Assembly: GCF_002754315.1 (NCBI RefSeq)
Contig: NZ_PEFE01000001.1
Span: forward strand, 1-64,000
Length of the DNA: 64,000 nt
From: Flavobacterium sp. 11
GTDB lineage: Bacteria > Bacteroidota > Bacteroidia > Flavobacteriales > Flavobacteriaceae
Reading direction: 5' to 3'
A model generated the notes under the pieces. That model ran no database searches. It had not been told where the DNA came from and saw only the letters and a program-made list of their open reading frames with translations. Shown one piece after another: positions 28,606 through 37,995 of this stretch (the stretch's first letter is position 1; each line of letters begins with the position of its first letter). The translations under genes and the position numbers were made by a program.

Positions 28606-29505
28606 ATGGCAAAAGCAATAAAAAAACAAGCCTTAGGAAGAGGATTATCTGCGTTATTGAAAGATCCGGAAAACGATATAAAATCCGTTGACGATAAAAA
28701 TGCCGATAAAGTTGTAGGAAATATTATTGAGCTTGAAATTGAAGCAATTGAAATAAATCCGTTTCAGCCAAGAAGTAATTTCAATGAGGAATCATTGAGA
28801 GAATTAGCGACTTCTATTAAAGAATTAGGTGTTATTCAACCTATTACCGTACGTAAATTAGACTTCAATAAATACCAATTGATTTCGGGTGAGCGTCGTC
28901 TTCGTGCGTCGACTCTTGTGGGATTGAAAACAGTTCCTGCTTACATTCGTATTGCAAATGACAACGAATCATTGGTTATGGCATTGGTGGAAAACATCCA
29001 GCGTCATGATTTAGATCCAATTGAGATTGCACTTTCGTACCAACGTTTGATTGATGAAATTCAATTGACTCAGGAACAAATGAGTGAGCGTGTAGGAAAA
29101 AAACGTTCTACTATCGCTAATTATTTGAGACTTTTAAAACTGGATCCGATTATCCAAACCGGAATTCGTGATGGTTTTATCAGTATGGGTCATGGTCGTG
29201 CAATAATCAATATTGAAGACCAAGACATTCAAGCCGATATTTATCAAAAAATCGTGAGCCAAAATTTATCGGTTCGTGATACAGAAACTTTGGTAAAAAA
29301 CTATCAGGAAAGTTTAAAACCAAAACCTGCCGGTAAACCAAAAACAGCCTCATTTGAAATTGCAGATACTCACAAAAGCGCTTTTACAAATTATTTTGGA
29401 ACCAAAGTCGATGTGAAAGTAGCCGGAAACGGCAAAGGAAAAATCACTATTCCATTTCATTCTGAAGAAGATTTCAACAGAATCATTAAACTAATAAACG
29501 AGTAG
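28606..29505 (+). CDS. parB: ParB family chromosome-partitioning protein
   Basis: 299 aa. The basic N-terminus (KKQALGRGLSALL) is the ParA-stimulating segment. The ParB/Srx CTP-binding domain runs ~38-130, with ISGERRLRAS and ENIQRHDLDPIEIA. A helix-turn-helix parS-binding region follows (~150-200), then a C-terminal dimerisation segment. It lies directly behind parA. Its stop TAG overlaps by one base the GTG start of the DUF5683 gene, indicating translational coupling. Confidence 0.96.
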   Translation: MAKAIKKQALGRGLSALLKDPENDIKSVDDKNADKVVGNIIELEIEAIEINPFQPRSNFNEESLRELATSIKELGVIQPITVRKLDFNKYQLISGERRLRASTLVGLKTVPAYIRIANDNESLVMALVENIQRHDLDPIEIALSYQRLIDEIQLTQEQMSERVGKKRSTIANYLRLLKLDPIIQTGIRDGFISMGHGRAIINIEDQDIQADIYQKIVSQNLSVRDTETLVKNYQESLKPKPAGKPKTASFEIADTHKSAFTNYFGTKVDVKVAGNGKGKITIPFHSEEDFNRIIKLINE

Positions 29506-30065
29506 TGCATAAAATCATTTTCATAGGTCTATTCCTTTTTATTGCAGGAAACACTACTGTTTTTGCCCAAACGAAAACAGAAGCAGTGCTTGTCGCAAAA
29601 GATACTTTGAAATCAAATGACATTGATCCGTTGACTCCTGCAAAAGCAGCTTTCTTTTCAGCAATTTTACCGGGTTTAGGTCAGGCTTACAATAAAAAAT
29701 ACTGGAAAATACCGCTCGTTTACGGAGCTTTAGGAACCAGTGTTTATTTTTACATTGACAACAACAGGAAATACCATCAATACAGAGATGCTTACAAAAG
29801 CAGATTAGAAGGATACACTACAGATGATTTGGCTTTCTTAGATAACAATCGATTGATTGCCGGACAAAAATTTTATCAACGAAATCGAGATTTATCAGCT
29901 TTGGTAACTTTGGCATTCTATGCATTAAACATCATAGATGCTAATGTCGATGCCGCTTTAATACAATTCAATGTGGATGAAAACTTATCAGTAAGACCAG
30001 TTCTTTATCCAAATGATGTAACATTAAAGACTAATGTAGGACTAACATTTAATTATAATTTTTAG
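29505..30065 (+). CDS. DUF5683 family protein
   Basis: 186 aa, starting at the GTG that overlaps the parB stop codon by one base. There is an N-terminal signal or membrane segment (1-22, ending FAQ). The DUF5683 core at ~45-135 reads LTPAKAAFFSAILPGLGQAYNKKYWKIPLVYGALGTSVYFYIDNNRKYHQYRDAY. Two hydrophobic stretches and a tail with beta character follow. No biochemical role is known. Placement between parB and dapB is conserved in flavobacterial genomes as far as I know. Confidence 0.85.
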   Translation: MHKIIFIGLFLFIAGNTTVFAQTKTEAVLVAKDTLKSNDIDPLTPAKAAFFSAILPGLGQAYNKKYWKIPLVYGALGTSVYFYIDNNRKYHQYRDAYKSRLEGYTTDDLAFLDNNRLIAGQKFYQRNRDLSALVTLAFYALNIIDANVDAALIQFNVDENLSVRPVLYPNDVTLKTNVGLTFNYNF

Positions 30066-30124
30066 ATCGAAACATAGATTACTCGATTCATCTTTAAATT
30101 TTAATTTATAAATATAAAAAACAA

Positions 30125-30826
30125 ATGAAAATTGCGCTTTTAGGATACGGGAAAATGGGTCAGGTAATTGAAAGAATTGCACTGGAAAGAGGACATGAAA
30201 TCGTTTTGAAAAAAGATGAAAACAATACTTTTGATGGTCTTTCAAATGCTGATGTGGCTATTGATTTCAGTGTTCCAACAGCAGCAGTCAGTAATATCTC
30301 CAGTTGCTTCCATGCTAATGTCCCTGTAATTTCAGGAACAACTGGCTGGTTAGAACATTATGATGAAATGGCAGCACTTTGCACAGCAAAAAACGGTGGT
30401 TTTATCTCCAGTTCTAACTTTAGTTTAGGTGTAAATATTTTCTTTGAACTCAATGAATATTTGGCAAAAATCATGTCAAAATTTGACAGTTACTCAGTTG
30501 ACATGGAAGAAATTCATCATACCCAGAAACTAGATGCGCCAAGTGGCACAGCAATTTCATTAGCCAAAGGAGTAATTGAAAACAGTTCATATACCAATTG
30601 GACATTGGAAAAACCAGAAACCAATCAAATTCATATCGAAGCAAAAAGAATAGGAACTGTTCCGGGAACACACACGGTGACTTACAATTCTATTGTTGAT
30701 GCTATCGAAATAAAACACACGGCACACAATCGTGAAGGTTTTGCTCTAGGTGCTGTAATTGCTGCAGAATGGATTGTAGGGAAACAAGGAATTTTCACAA
30801 TGAAGGATGTTTTAAATTTAAAATAA
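30125..30826 (+). CDS. dapB: 4-hydroxy-tetrahydrodipicolinate reductase
   Basis: 233 aa. It has the N-terminal Rossmann motif LLGYGKMGQVIE (5-16), SGTTGW, and the family signature EIHHTQKLDAPSGTA (~135-149). It reduces the dipicolinate precursor with NAD(P)H in lysine and diaminopimelate (cell wall) synthesis. It is slightly shorter than the E. coli enzyme (273 aa), which is usual in Bacteroidota. It is part of the parAB-DUF5683-dapB-lepB run. Confidence 0.95.
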   Translation: MKIALLGYGKMGQVIERIALERGHEIVLKKDENNTFDGLSNADVAIDFSVPTAAVSNISSCFHANVPVISGTTGWLEHYDEMAALCTAKNGGFISSSNFSLGVNIFFELNEYLAKIMSKFDSYSVDMEEIHHTQKLDAPSGTAISLAKGVIENSSYTNWTLEKPETNQIHIEAKRIGTVPGTHTVTYNSIVDAIEIKHTAHNREGFALGAVIAAEWIVGKQGIFTMKDVLNLK

Positions 30827-30889
30827 ATGCTATCCAGTTTATGATTACTCATTTGGCAATCATAAGCTCTAAACCTTAAACAAAAAATT

Positions 30890-32476
30890 ATGTCAGTATA
30901 TCAATGGTTTATATTTTTTCTGCTTGTACAAATAGTTCACTTTTTAGGAACCTGGAAACTATATGAAAGTGCAGGAAGGAAACGTTGGGAAGCCGCTATT
31001 CCAGTATACAATGCTATTGTTTTGATGAAAATAATAGGACGACCTACTTGGTGGACCATTTTACTTTTCATTCCAATTATCAATTTGATTATGTTTCCAG
31101 TAATCTGGGTAGAAACATTGAGAAGTTTTGGAAAACGATCTGGATTAGATACTTTTTTAGGAATTGTAACTCTTGGTTTTTACATCTATTATGTCAATTA
31201 TACCCAAAAATTAAATTACATAGCTGACAGAAGTTTAAGTCCCGAAAACAAAGCTGCTGATACCGTTAGCTCATTGCTTTTTGCAGTTATAGTAGCTACT
31301 TTGGTTCACACCTATTTAATTCAACCGTACACGATTCCTACCTCTTCATTGGAAAAATCCTTATTGGTAGGTGACTTTTTATTTGTGAGTAAAATGAATT
31401 ATGGAGCAAGAATCCCAATGACAACTGTAGCGTTGCCAATGGTTCACGATTCGATACCTTTACTTCAAAAAAAATCATACTTAACTTGGCCACAATTACC
31501 TTATTTAAGATTGCCGGGAATTCAAAACATAAACAGAACGGACATCGTTGTATTTAACTGGCCGGTTGATACCGTTTACAGGTTTTTTGACACTTCAAAT
31601 AGACGTGCTTTAAAACCGATAGACAAGAAATCGAATTACGTAAAAAGATGTGTTGGAATCCCTGGAGATAACTTGTCTATAAAAGACGGCATGATTTACA
31701 TTGATGGCAAACTATTGGAATTGCCAGAAAGAGCAAAACCACAATTCTCCTATAAAGTAGCATTAGACGGAAAAACGCCAATCGATTTTGAGCATTTACT
31801 TAAAGAGATGGACGTAACTGACCCTGTAATGGTTACTGATGAAACACGAAGAGACACATTAATCTTTAGTGCTTTGACAGCTGCGGGAGCAGAAAGATTG
31901 AAAAACGTACCTGGTGTAACTGCTGTAATCAGACAAATATCTAGAGATGTAGATCAAGCAAATAATGGAAAAGGTGTTTTTCCGCACATCAATAAATGGA
32001 ACAGTGATAATTACGGTCCAATCTATGTTCCAGAAAAAGGAAAAACTGTCGCTTTAACAACCGAATCATTGCCATTTTATAAAACCATAATTACTGATTA
32101 TGAAACAAATGAAAATGGAGATAAAAACGACCTTAAAGTAACAGGAAACGAAATAAGAATAAACGGAAAAGTAGTTAAAGATTACACTTTTCAACAAAAT
32201 TATTACTGGATGATGGGTGATAACCGTCACAACTCTGAAGACAGCCGCTACTGGGGATTTGTTCCTGAAAATCACATTGTAGGGAAACCTATTTTTATCT
32301 GGTTAAGTTGGGATACTAACGGTAAAGGGTTGAATAAAATACGTTGGGACAGGGTTTTTACAACTGTTAGCGGAGAAGGACAACCTCAATCTTATTTTAA
32401 ATATTTCCTATTCGCTTTAGCCGCATTTTTTATTGGAGATTATTTTTGGAAGAAAAGAAAAGAGGCAAAAAATTAG
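30890..32476 (+). CDS. lepB: Signal peptidase I with extra N-terminal membrane domain
   Basis: 528 aa, much longer than the ~320-aa E. coli enzyme. Residues 1-110 form a multi-TM DUF5684-like domain (KRWEAAIPVYN, ending FYIYYVNYTQKL). The peptidase domain begins at ~125. The Ser box IPTSSLEKSL gives nucleophile Ser153, the Lys box NYVKRCVGIPGD gives Lys252, and box E is MGDNRHNSEDSRYWGFVP. A ~150-residue insertion separates the Lys box and box E. It cleaves Sec signal peptides at the outer face of the inner membrane, including presumably those of the T9SS proteins. A C-terminal TM anchor is present (~505-520). Confidence 0.94.
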   Translation: MSVYQWFIFFLLVQIVHFLGTWKLYESAGRKRWEAAIPVYNAIVLMKIIGRPTWWTILLFIPIINLIMFPVIWVETLRSFGKRSGLDTFLGIVTLGFYIYYVNYTQKLNYIADRSLSPENKAADTVSSLLFAVIVATLVHTYLIQPYTIPTSSLEKSLLVGDFLFVSKMNYGARIPMTTVALPMVHDSIPLLQKKSYLTWPQLPYLRLPGIQNINRTDIVVFNWPVDTVYRFFDTSNRRALKPIDKKSNYVKRCVGIPGDNLSIKDGMIYIDGKLLELPERAKPQFSYKVALDGKTPIDFEHLLKEMDVTDPVMVTDETRRDTLIFSALTAAGAERLKNVPGVTAVIRQISRDVDQANNGKGVFPHINKWNSDNYGPIYVPEKGKTVALTTESLPFYKTIITDYETNENGDKNDLKVTGNEIRINGKVVKDYTFQQNYYWMMGDNRHNSEDSRYWGFVPENHIVGKPIFIWLSWDTNGKGLNKIRWDRVFTTVSGEGQPQSYFKYFLFALAAFFIGDYFWKKRKEAKN

Positions 32477-32494
32477 TCAAAAGTTTCAAGGTCT

Positions 32495-32549
32495 AAAGTC
32501 ATAAAGTTGCTATTTAATCCAGCTTTATGACTTTCGACTTTATGACTTT
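32495..32549. repeat. Short inverted/direct repeat cluster (CTTTATGACTTT)
   Basis: AAAGTCATAAAG (32495-32506) is the exact reverse complement of CTTTATGACTTT, which occurs twice in direct orientation (32523-32534 and 32538-32549). The cluster sits between lepB and the wbqC start and overlaps the upstream part of the wbqC open frame, supporting a later start for wbqC. Confidence 0.75.
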
Positions 32550-32565
32550 AAAAACTTTAGACAAT

Positions 32566-33192
32566 ATGAACATTCTCATCCATCCTACCTATTTCCCATC
32601 GATTAGCCATTTTGCAGCGATGATACAATCGGAAAATATTACCTTTGAAGTAGAAGATAATTTTCAGAAACAAACCAATCGCAACCGCGCTTATATTTAT
32701 AGTCCAAACGGAATTCAGCTATTGAATATTCCTGTAAAACATTCTAAAGAAAGTCATCAAAAAACAAAAGATATCAAAATTGAAACCGATTTTGATTGGC
32801 AAAAACAACATTTCAAATCATTAGAAGCTGGATACCGAAGTTCTCCTTTTTTTGAGTTTTTCGAAGATGATATCAGACCCATTTTCGAGAAAAAATACAC
32901 CTTTTTATTGGATCTAAATTTTGAGATTTTTGACATTCTATCAAAATGTTTCCGTCTGAAACTGGATTACACGACCACAACAGAATACTTTCACGAAGTG
33001 GATACAACTACAATTACAGATTTCAGGAGTTTGGTAAACGGAAAAAAAGACCTTTCTGTATTCGAAAGTTACACACAAGTTTTTGATGATAAACATGGTT
33101 TTATCAACAATCTTAGTGTACTGGATTTGCTGTTTAATGAGGGGAAATATGCCATGGATTATTTAAAAAAACAAGAATTGATTCTAAAATAA
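32566..33192 (+). CDS. WbqC family protein
   Basis: 208 aa from the ATG at 32566. I chose this over the ATG at 32527 because MNILIHPTYFPS begins the family's conserved N-terminus and the 13 residues before it derive from a repeat. The family (PF08889) is linked to polysaccharide biosynthesis loci (WbqC of O-antigen clusters), but its reaction is unknown. Conserved features are QTNRNRAYI, LLNIPVKHS and WQKQHFKSLEAGYRSSPFFEFF. It ends 16 nt before the convergent EEP gene with no hairpin between them. Confidence 0.88.
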   Translation: MNILIHPTYFPSISHFAAMIQSENITFEVEDNFQKQTNRNRAYIYSPNGIQLLNIPVKHSKESHQKTKDIKIETDFDWQKQHFKSLEAGYRSSPFFEFFEDDIRPIFEKKYTFLLDLNFEIFDILSKCFRLKLDYTTTTEYFHEVDTTTITDFRSLVNGKKDLSVFESYTQVFDDKHGFINNLSVLDLLFNEGKYAMDYLKKQELILK

Positions 33193-33208
33193 AATTCCAA
33201 ATTAGATT

Positions 33209-34255
33209 TTATTCCAAAGACAATCTTGCCATAATAGGAAAGTGATCTGAGTTAATAAATTTTGGGAAATTCTCAAATTTCTTTACTTTCATTTTTTCGT
33301 CAGCAAAAATATAATCAATTCTGGCGGGATAATACCTGAATTTATAGGTCTCTCCAAAACCTTTTCCAGCTTCTTCAAAGCTATCTTTCAATTTTCCTTT
33401 AATGCTTCGGTACACATAAGAAAAAGCGCTATTATTCATATCTCCGCAAATGATAATTGGATACGTACATTTCATTTTATGCTCCTTAAAAATTTCCGCT
33501 TGCTGTTGTTGTTGCTTGAATGCTTTACTGATTCTAATAAATAACATTTGTGATTTCTGCTGATTAATCGCATCTATATTTTCATCAATTTCATTGACAT
33601 CGGGAGAAATTTTGATGGACTGTATGTGCATATTGTAAACCCTGATAATGTCTTTTCCTTTTTTTACATCCGCAAAAACTACGTTATTACTGGAATTTGG
33701 AAAAACAATATTTCCTTGGTCAATAATCGGGAATTTAGAAAAAATCGCCTGTCCGGTTTTAATTTGGTTTCCATCAGTGAAAATATATCGGTGCGGATAC
33801 ACTTTCAAATCTATGTTAGCAGAAGATGAGTATTCCTGAAGACACAATATATCTGGGTTTTTATCATTAATGAAGGTAAGAATATCCGAAGGAACATCGT
33901 CTCTGTCAATCCATTTAAAAACATTAAACAGACGAACATTATAACTCATTACGGTAAAATCTTTTTCTTCTATTGGAAATTCAGGAGAAGAGAATTTATA
34001 AAATTTATTTATAAAAGTAATCCCTATCAATAAAACCAAACCCGAAACTATCAATTGCTTTTTGAATTGTATGGCCCAATACACAAAAAACAAGCCATTC
34101 AGGATAAAAAAAAGCGGCATGAAAAGTGTCAAAACGGACAGAAGAGGGAAAGATTTTGGTGCCAAAAAGGGCAAAACATAGGCTATAAAAGTCACAATAG
34201 TAAGGACTATATTCAAAAAAAACATTCCTTTATTAAACCATGAAAGATTTTTCAT
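33209..34255 (-). CDS. Endonuclease/exonuclease/phosphatase (EEP) family membrane protein
   Basis: 348 aa. Three N-terminal hydrophobic segments (~10-80) anchor it in the membrane. The EEP fold follows: VMSYNVRLFN (~104), CLQEYSS with metal-ligand Glu, CGDMNNSAF, DYIF and the SDHFPI end motif. It is probably a phosphodiesterase or phosphatase facing the periplasm; the substrate is not predictable. It is upstream-adjacent to the rhomboid genes on the same strand. Confidence 0.88.
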   Translation of the reverse strand: MKNLSWFNKGMFFLNIVLTIVTFIAYVLPFLAPKSFPLLSVLTLFMPLFFILNGLFFVYWAIQFKKQLIVSGLVLLIGITFINKFYKFSSPEFPIEEKDFTVMSYNVRLFNVFKWIDRDDVPSDILTFINDKNPDILCLQEYSSSANIDLKVYPHRYIFTDGNQIKTGQAIFSKFPIIDQGNIVFPNSSNNVVFADVKKGKDIIRVYNMHIQSIKISPDVNEIDENIDAINQQKSQMLFIRISKAFKQQQQQAEIFKEHKMKCTYPIIICGDMNNSAFSYVYRSIKGKLKDSFEEAGKGFGETYKFRYYPARIDYIFADEKMKVKKFENFPKFINSDHFPIMARLSLE

Positions 34256-34300
34256 TTTCTATATTTTTTATTAAGACAATAGCTAAAATCTCATTGATAC

Positions 34301-35170
34301 TTATTTCCCAACTTTGAATAAGAATTCTTTTTCTTCTTTTGTCAAGCTATCATAACCTGACTGACTGATTTTATCTAAAATTTCATCTATCTGTTGTTGC
34401 GATTTATCTTTAGTAACTATTTTTGAAACGCTTTTTTCCAAAGGCTTACTGTAATTTTTATGCACTTTCTTGAATGGTGTTGCCGTATTTTTTTTGAACA
34501 AATTTGCAAAAAAATCTATAATACGAGTAACAACAGTACTTAAATCGGTTCCATTTTGAAGCAATTTAATAAAAATAAAACCAAAAAAAGCTCCAGAAAG
34601 ATGAGAAATATGCCCACCCATATTTTCTGAACGCAATTGCATTAAATCAACAATAACAATTACGGCGGTTATATGCCACAACTTGACATTCCCAATAATC
34701 AACAAACGAAGATCCATCAAAGGATGATACGTAGTTGTAGCAACCAAAATAGCCATAATAGCAGCAGAGGCACCTACAATTGGAGCATTAATATTTAAGA
34801 CATAGAATACCAAAATATAACTAAATCCAGCAAAAATGGCACTCAATACATACAAACCCAGCAATTGCTTAGACGTAAAATACGTCATAAATAGTCTGCC
34901 AGCAAAGTTCAAAACAATCATATTAAAAATAATATGCATGATTCCGCTGTGAAAAAAAGCATACGAAAGCAACGACCAAGGTTTCCAAAGCAAATGTGCC
35001 GGATTAGAAGATAAACTCACATAATGAATATAATCAATATTGACACCCAACAAAGATAAAAGTGCAAAAAGCAACCACGGAAGAACAAACAAAGCGGCAT
35101 TCCAAAAAATTAGTCTGGTGACTATTCCTCCTATCTTGTATTGTAATTTCAGGTCGTCAATAATATTCAT
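34301..35170 (-). CDS. Rhomboid family intramembrane serine protease (289 aa)
   Basis: Six hydrophobic helices lie within residues ~20-205. Rhomboid motifs include the HSGIMHIIFNM loop. The catalytic Ser135 sits in GASAA and His190 in SHLSGAFFG, so the dyad is intact, although the usual GxSG is GASA. A basic soluble tail of ~80 residues follows. It cleaves membrane protein substrates within the bilayer; none can be named. It lies 60 nt downstream of a second rhomboid on the same strand. Confidence 0.92.
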   Translation of the reverse strand: MNIIDDLKLQYKIGGIVTRLIFWNAALFVLPWLLFALLSLLGVNIDYIHYVSLSSNPAHLLWKPWSLLSYAFFHSGIMHIIFNMIVLNFAGRLFMTYFTSKQLLGLYVLSAIFAGFSYILVFYVLNINAPIVGASAAIMAILVATTTYHPLMDLRLLIIGNVKLWHITAVIVIVDLMQLRSENMGGHISHLSGAFFGFIFIKLLQNGTDLSTVVTRIIDFFANLFKKNTATPFKKVHKNYSKPLEKSVSKIVTKDKSQQQIDEILDKISQSGYDSLTKEEKEFLFKVGK

Positions 35171-35230
35171 AATTTAATTGGGATTTAAGATCTGATATTT
35201 AGGTCGTACTACTTTAAAAGTGTTGCGTTT

Positions 35231-35992
35231 TTAATTCCAACGGTTTTTATTGAACTGATTTTTCTTCCAATACCACATAATAATAAAACCGAACAAAGCA
35301 CCACCAACGTGTGCAAAATGGGCAATTCCACCACCACCAAAAATTGATTTTCCAGAAATACCTAAATACAAGTCAACCAATACTAAACCTGGTACAAAAT
35401 ATTTTGCTTTTATGGGCACAGGAATAAACATCAAAGCCAATTCAGCATTAGGAAACATAAAAGCAAACGCCACTATCGTTCCGTAAATAGCTCCGGAAGC
35501 TCCTACTGCAGTACCAATATAAGCACCTGTAAAATTTTGAAAATCAGAAACAGATATAAATTGTTGCCATCTAGTATCTATTTTGCCTTCATTTAAAAGT
35601 TGTAAAATCTCTTGTTTAGGAAATCCATTAGCGATCAAAGTATTTAAACTATCTTGAAAGTAGTAATAATTAACTCCAGTATGCAATAATGCAGCGCCTA
35701 AGCCACAGGAAATATAGAAAAATAAGAATTTCTTGCTTCCCCACATTTGCTCTAAAGCAGATCCAAAAGAATACAAAGCAAACATATTGAAAAAAATATG
35801 CATAAAGCCACCGTGCATAAACATGTGCGTCAACGGTTGCCACAATTGAAAATCAGGATTTTCCGGAAAATATAAGGCTAATATTCTATACGCTGGATTT
35901 GTGGGATTAAAATCCCCTAAAGCAAGTGTACCTACAAAAAACAATATATTTATAATAATTAATTGTTTTACTGTCTCAGTTACGTTTCTCAT
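35231..35992 (-). CDS. Rhomboid family intramembrane serine protease (253 aa)
   Basis: It has the motifs HMFMHGGFMHIFFNMFALYSFG, Ser166 in GASGAIYG, and His228 in AHVGGALFGF, a complete rhomboid active site with six TM helices. It overlaps the end of mutL by 4 nt (ATGA-type), so it is co-transcribed with mutL. It differs clearly from the adjacent rhomboid: it has a periplasmic insertion at ~105-155 and no long tail. The two are therefore old paralogues rather than a recent duplication. Confidence 0.93.
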   Translation of the reverse strand: MRNVTETVKQLIIINILFFVGTLALGDFNPTNPAYRILALYFPENPDFQLWQPLTHMFMHGGFMHIFFNMFALYSFGSALEQMWGSKKFLFFYISCGLGAALLHTGVNYYYFQDSLNTLIANGFPKQEILQLLNEGKIDTRWQQFISVSDFQNFTGAYIGTAVGASGAIYGTIVAFAFMFPNAELALMFIPVPIKAKYFVPGLVLVDLYLGISGKSIFGGGGIAHFAHVGGALFGFIIMWYWKKNQFNKNRWN

Positions 35993-37830
35993 AATGCAAA
36001 TTTTTTATCTAAATCTTCCACACGCATCGTGATGAAAGTGGGTTTATGAAATGGGGAAACATTGGGGTCTTTACAGGCAAAAAGTCCGTTGACCAAATTT
36101 TCCTGCTCTTTTTCTGTAAGGTGCGTTCCTGTTTTCACCGCTAAACTTTTGGCCATTGATTTGGCAATCGTATCATTCTGACTGAAACTGCTTTCAGGAA
36201 TTCCGTCCTGCAAATCACTCAATAATTGTTCTAAAACCAATGAAACTTCGCTCTCCGTTACATTTACCGGTATTCCCGAAATAACAATATGATCGGTGTT
36301 ATTTTCTTCAAAAACAAATCCGGTATTCATCAACGAAAGTTGTAGCTCAGCGATAAGATTCATTTCGCTTGACGAAAAAAACAAGTTCAAAGGAAATAAT
36401 AACTGCTGGCTTGATGCCTGGTTCACTGTCATATTTACTAAAAACTGCTCATACAAAACACGTTGATGTGCGCGTTGCTGATCGACAATCACCATTCCTG
36501 ATTTGATTGACGAAACAATGTATTTTTTATGAATTTGATAGGTTTTATGAACAGAATGCTCTACTTCTTCATCATTAAATAAAGAGGAAGTCACTTCTTC
36601 ATTTTCGAAAGTCATCTGCCCTATTTCATCCGTATCTTGTTTTAAACCTACGTATAAACTTTCCCAATTAGCTGTTGCTTCCGGTTTTCTATAACTGGAA
36701 AATTGCTTGCTGGGTTTTTCTTCAGAGAAAGGATTAAAGTTGCCATCGACTTGAATGGTGGGCGTAGCGCCTTCTAAATCTTTATAATGATACGGCGTAT
36801 CTAAATTAGAATCCCGATCAAAATCTAAAACTGGGGCTACATTAAATTGTCCCAAACTATGTTTTATGGAAGCTCTTAAAATAGCATATAAAGCATGTTC
36901 ATCATCAAACTTAATCTCCGTTTTAGTGGGATGAATATTGATGTCAATAGTATTTGGCGGCACCGATAAATATAAAAAATAACTCGGTTGCGCACCATCT
37001 TTCAAGATCCCGTCATAGGCGGCCATAACCGCATGATGCAAATAACCACTTTTTATAAAACGATCATTGACAAAGAAAAACTGTTCTCCACGATTTTTTT
37101 TGGCAAACTCAGGTTTGCTCACAAATCCTTGAATCGTCACTATTTCTGTTTCTTCCTGAACAGGAACTAATTTTTCATTGGTTTTACCTGAGAAAATATT
37201 GACAATTCGTTGTCGCAAAGTAGATGGCGGCAAATTAAACATTTCGCTGCCATTGTGATAAAAGGTAAAATGTATTTTTGGATGAGCCAAAGCAACACGT
37301 TGAAATTCATCAATAATATGACGGTATTCCACCGTATCCGATTTCAGGAAATTACGTCGCGCCGGTATATTAAAAAATAAATTTTTGACAGCAAATGAAG
37401 TTCCTTTTGGTAAAACAGCAACATCTTGTGACACAAACTTACTGCCTTCAATGACAATGTGCGTTCCAAGTTCTTCTTGATCTTGCCTGGTTTTCATTTC
37501 CATATGGGCAATCGCCGCAATAGATGCTAGTGCTTCCCCACGAAATCCTTTGGTATGCAAAGAAAATAAATCTTCTGCCTGACGAATTTTGGAAGTGGCG
37601 TGACGTTCAAAACACAAACGTGCATCGGTAACGCTCATTCCTAAACCATTATCAATCACTTGTACTAATGCCTTCCCTGCATCTTTAAGAATTAATTTTA
37701 TATCTGTTGCTCTGGCATCAACTGCGTTTTCAAGCAACTCTTTGACAACTGAAGCTGGTCTTTGAACGACTTCTCCAGCAGCAATTTGATTGGCAACATG
37801 ATCAGGAAGTAATTGAATTATACTCGACAT
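35989..37830 (-). CDS. mutL: DNA mismatch repair protein MutL
   Basis: 613 aa. The N-terminal GHKL ATPase is intact: KELLENAVDA (31-40), DNGLGM (60-65), TKGFRGEAL (93-101). The transducer domain runs to ~330, then a linker, and a C-terminal dimerisation domain ~425-610. The metal-binding endonuclease motif DQHAx2Ex4E is replaced by DQQRAHQRVLYE (450-461). The late ACR and CPHGRP motifs read ACK and SPFHKP (585-597), so the C-terminal nuclease site looks absent. It pairs with MutS in mismatch repair. It heads an operon with two rhomboid genes and has a TAnnTTTG box upstream. Confidence 0.96.
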   Translation of the reverse strand: MSSIIQLLPDHVANQIAAGEVVQRPASVVKELLENAVDARATDIKLILKDAGKALVQVIDNGLGMSVTDARLCFERHATSKIRQAEDLFSLHTKGFRGEALASIAAIAHMEMKTRQDQEELGTHIVIEGSKFVSQDVAVLPKGTSFAVKNLFFNIPARRNFLKSDTVEYRHIIDEFQRVALAHPKIHFTFYHNGSEMFNLPPSTLRQRIVNIFSGKTNEKLVPVQEETEIVTIQGFVSKPEFAKKNRGEQFFFVNDRFIKSGYLHHAVMAAYDGILKDGAQPSYFLYLSVPPNTIDINIHPTKTEIKFDDEHALYAILRASIKHSLGQFNVAPVLDFDRDSNLDTPYHYKDLEGATPTIQVDGNFNPFSEEKPSKQFSSYRKPEATANWESLYVGLKQDTDEIGQMTFENEEVTSSLFNDEEVEHSVHKTYQIHKKYIVSSIKSGMVIVDQQRAHQRVLYEQFLVNMTVNQASSQQLLFPLNLFFSSSEMNLIAELQLSLMNTGFVFEENNTDHIVISGIPVNVTESEVSLVLEQLLSDLQDGIPESSFSQNDTIAKSMAKSLAVKTGTHLTEKEQENLVNGLFACKDPNVSPFHKPTFITMRVEDLDKKFAL

Positions 37831-37883
37831 TAAAAAAATGTTGTTTAAAGTTTAAGGTTTAAATTTTTTAAAACCAAGATGTA

Positions 37884-37891
37884 CAAATTTA
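37884..37891 (-). promoter_or_regulatory. Candidate -7 promoter element of mutL
   Basis: On the minus strand TAAATTTG fits TAnnTTTG, 53 nt before the mutL ATG. No clear TTTG was found 19 nt further upstream. Confidence 0.45.
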
Positions 37892-37940
37892 ATGAATTTC
37901 TATTGGGAATGGTAGCTTATTTAATCATAAAAAAAACAAA

Positions 37941-37973
37941 AAACCTATACTATTTATGAGACAGTATAGGTTT
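37941..37973 (-). terminator. Terminator after ribH
   Basis: A perfect 11-bp stem AAACCTATACT / AGTATAGGTTT has an 11-nt loop and, on the minus strand, is followed by a T-rich tract. It lies 23 nt after the ribH stop. Confidence 0.88.
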
Positions 37974-37995
37974 AATAATTAGTTTTTTTTATTAT

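Noticed and set aside
27834..29505. Plasmid or integrated element suggested by parA/parB
   Set aside because: The genes are surrounded by conserved housekeeping genes, with no replication, conjugation or integrase genes; they are the chromosomal pair.
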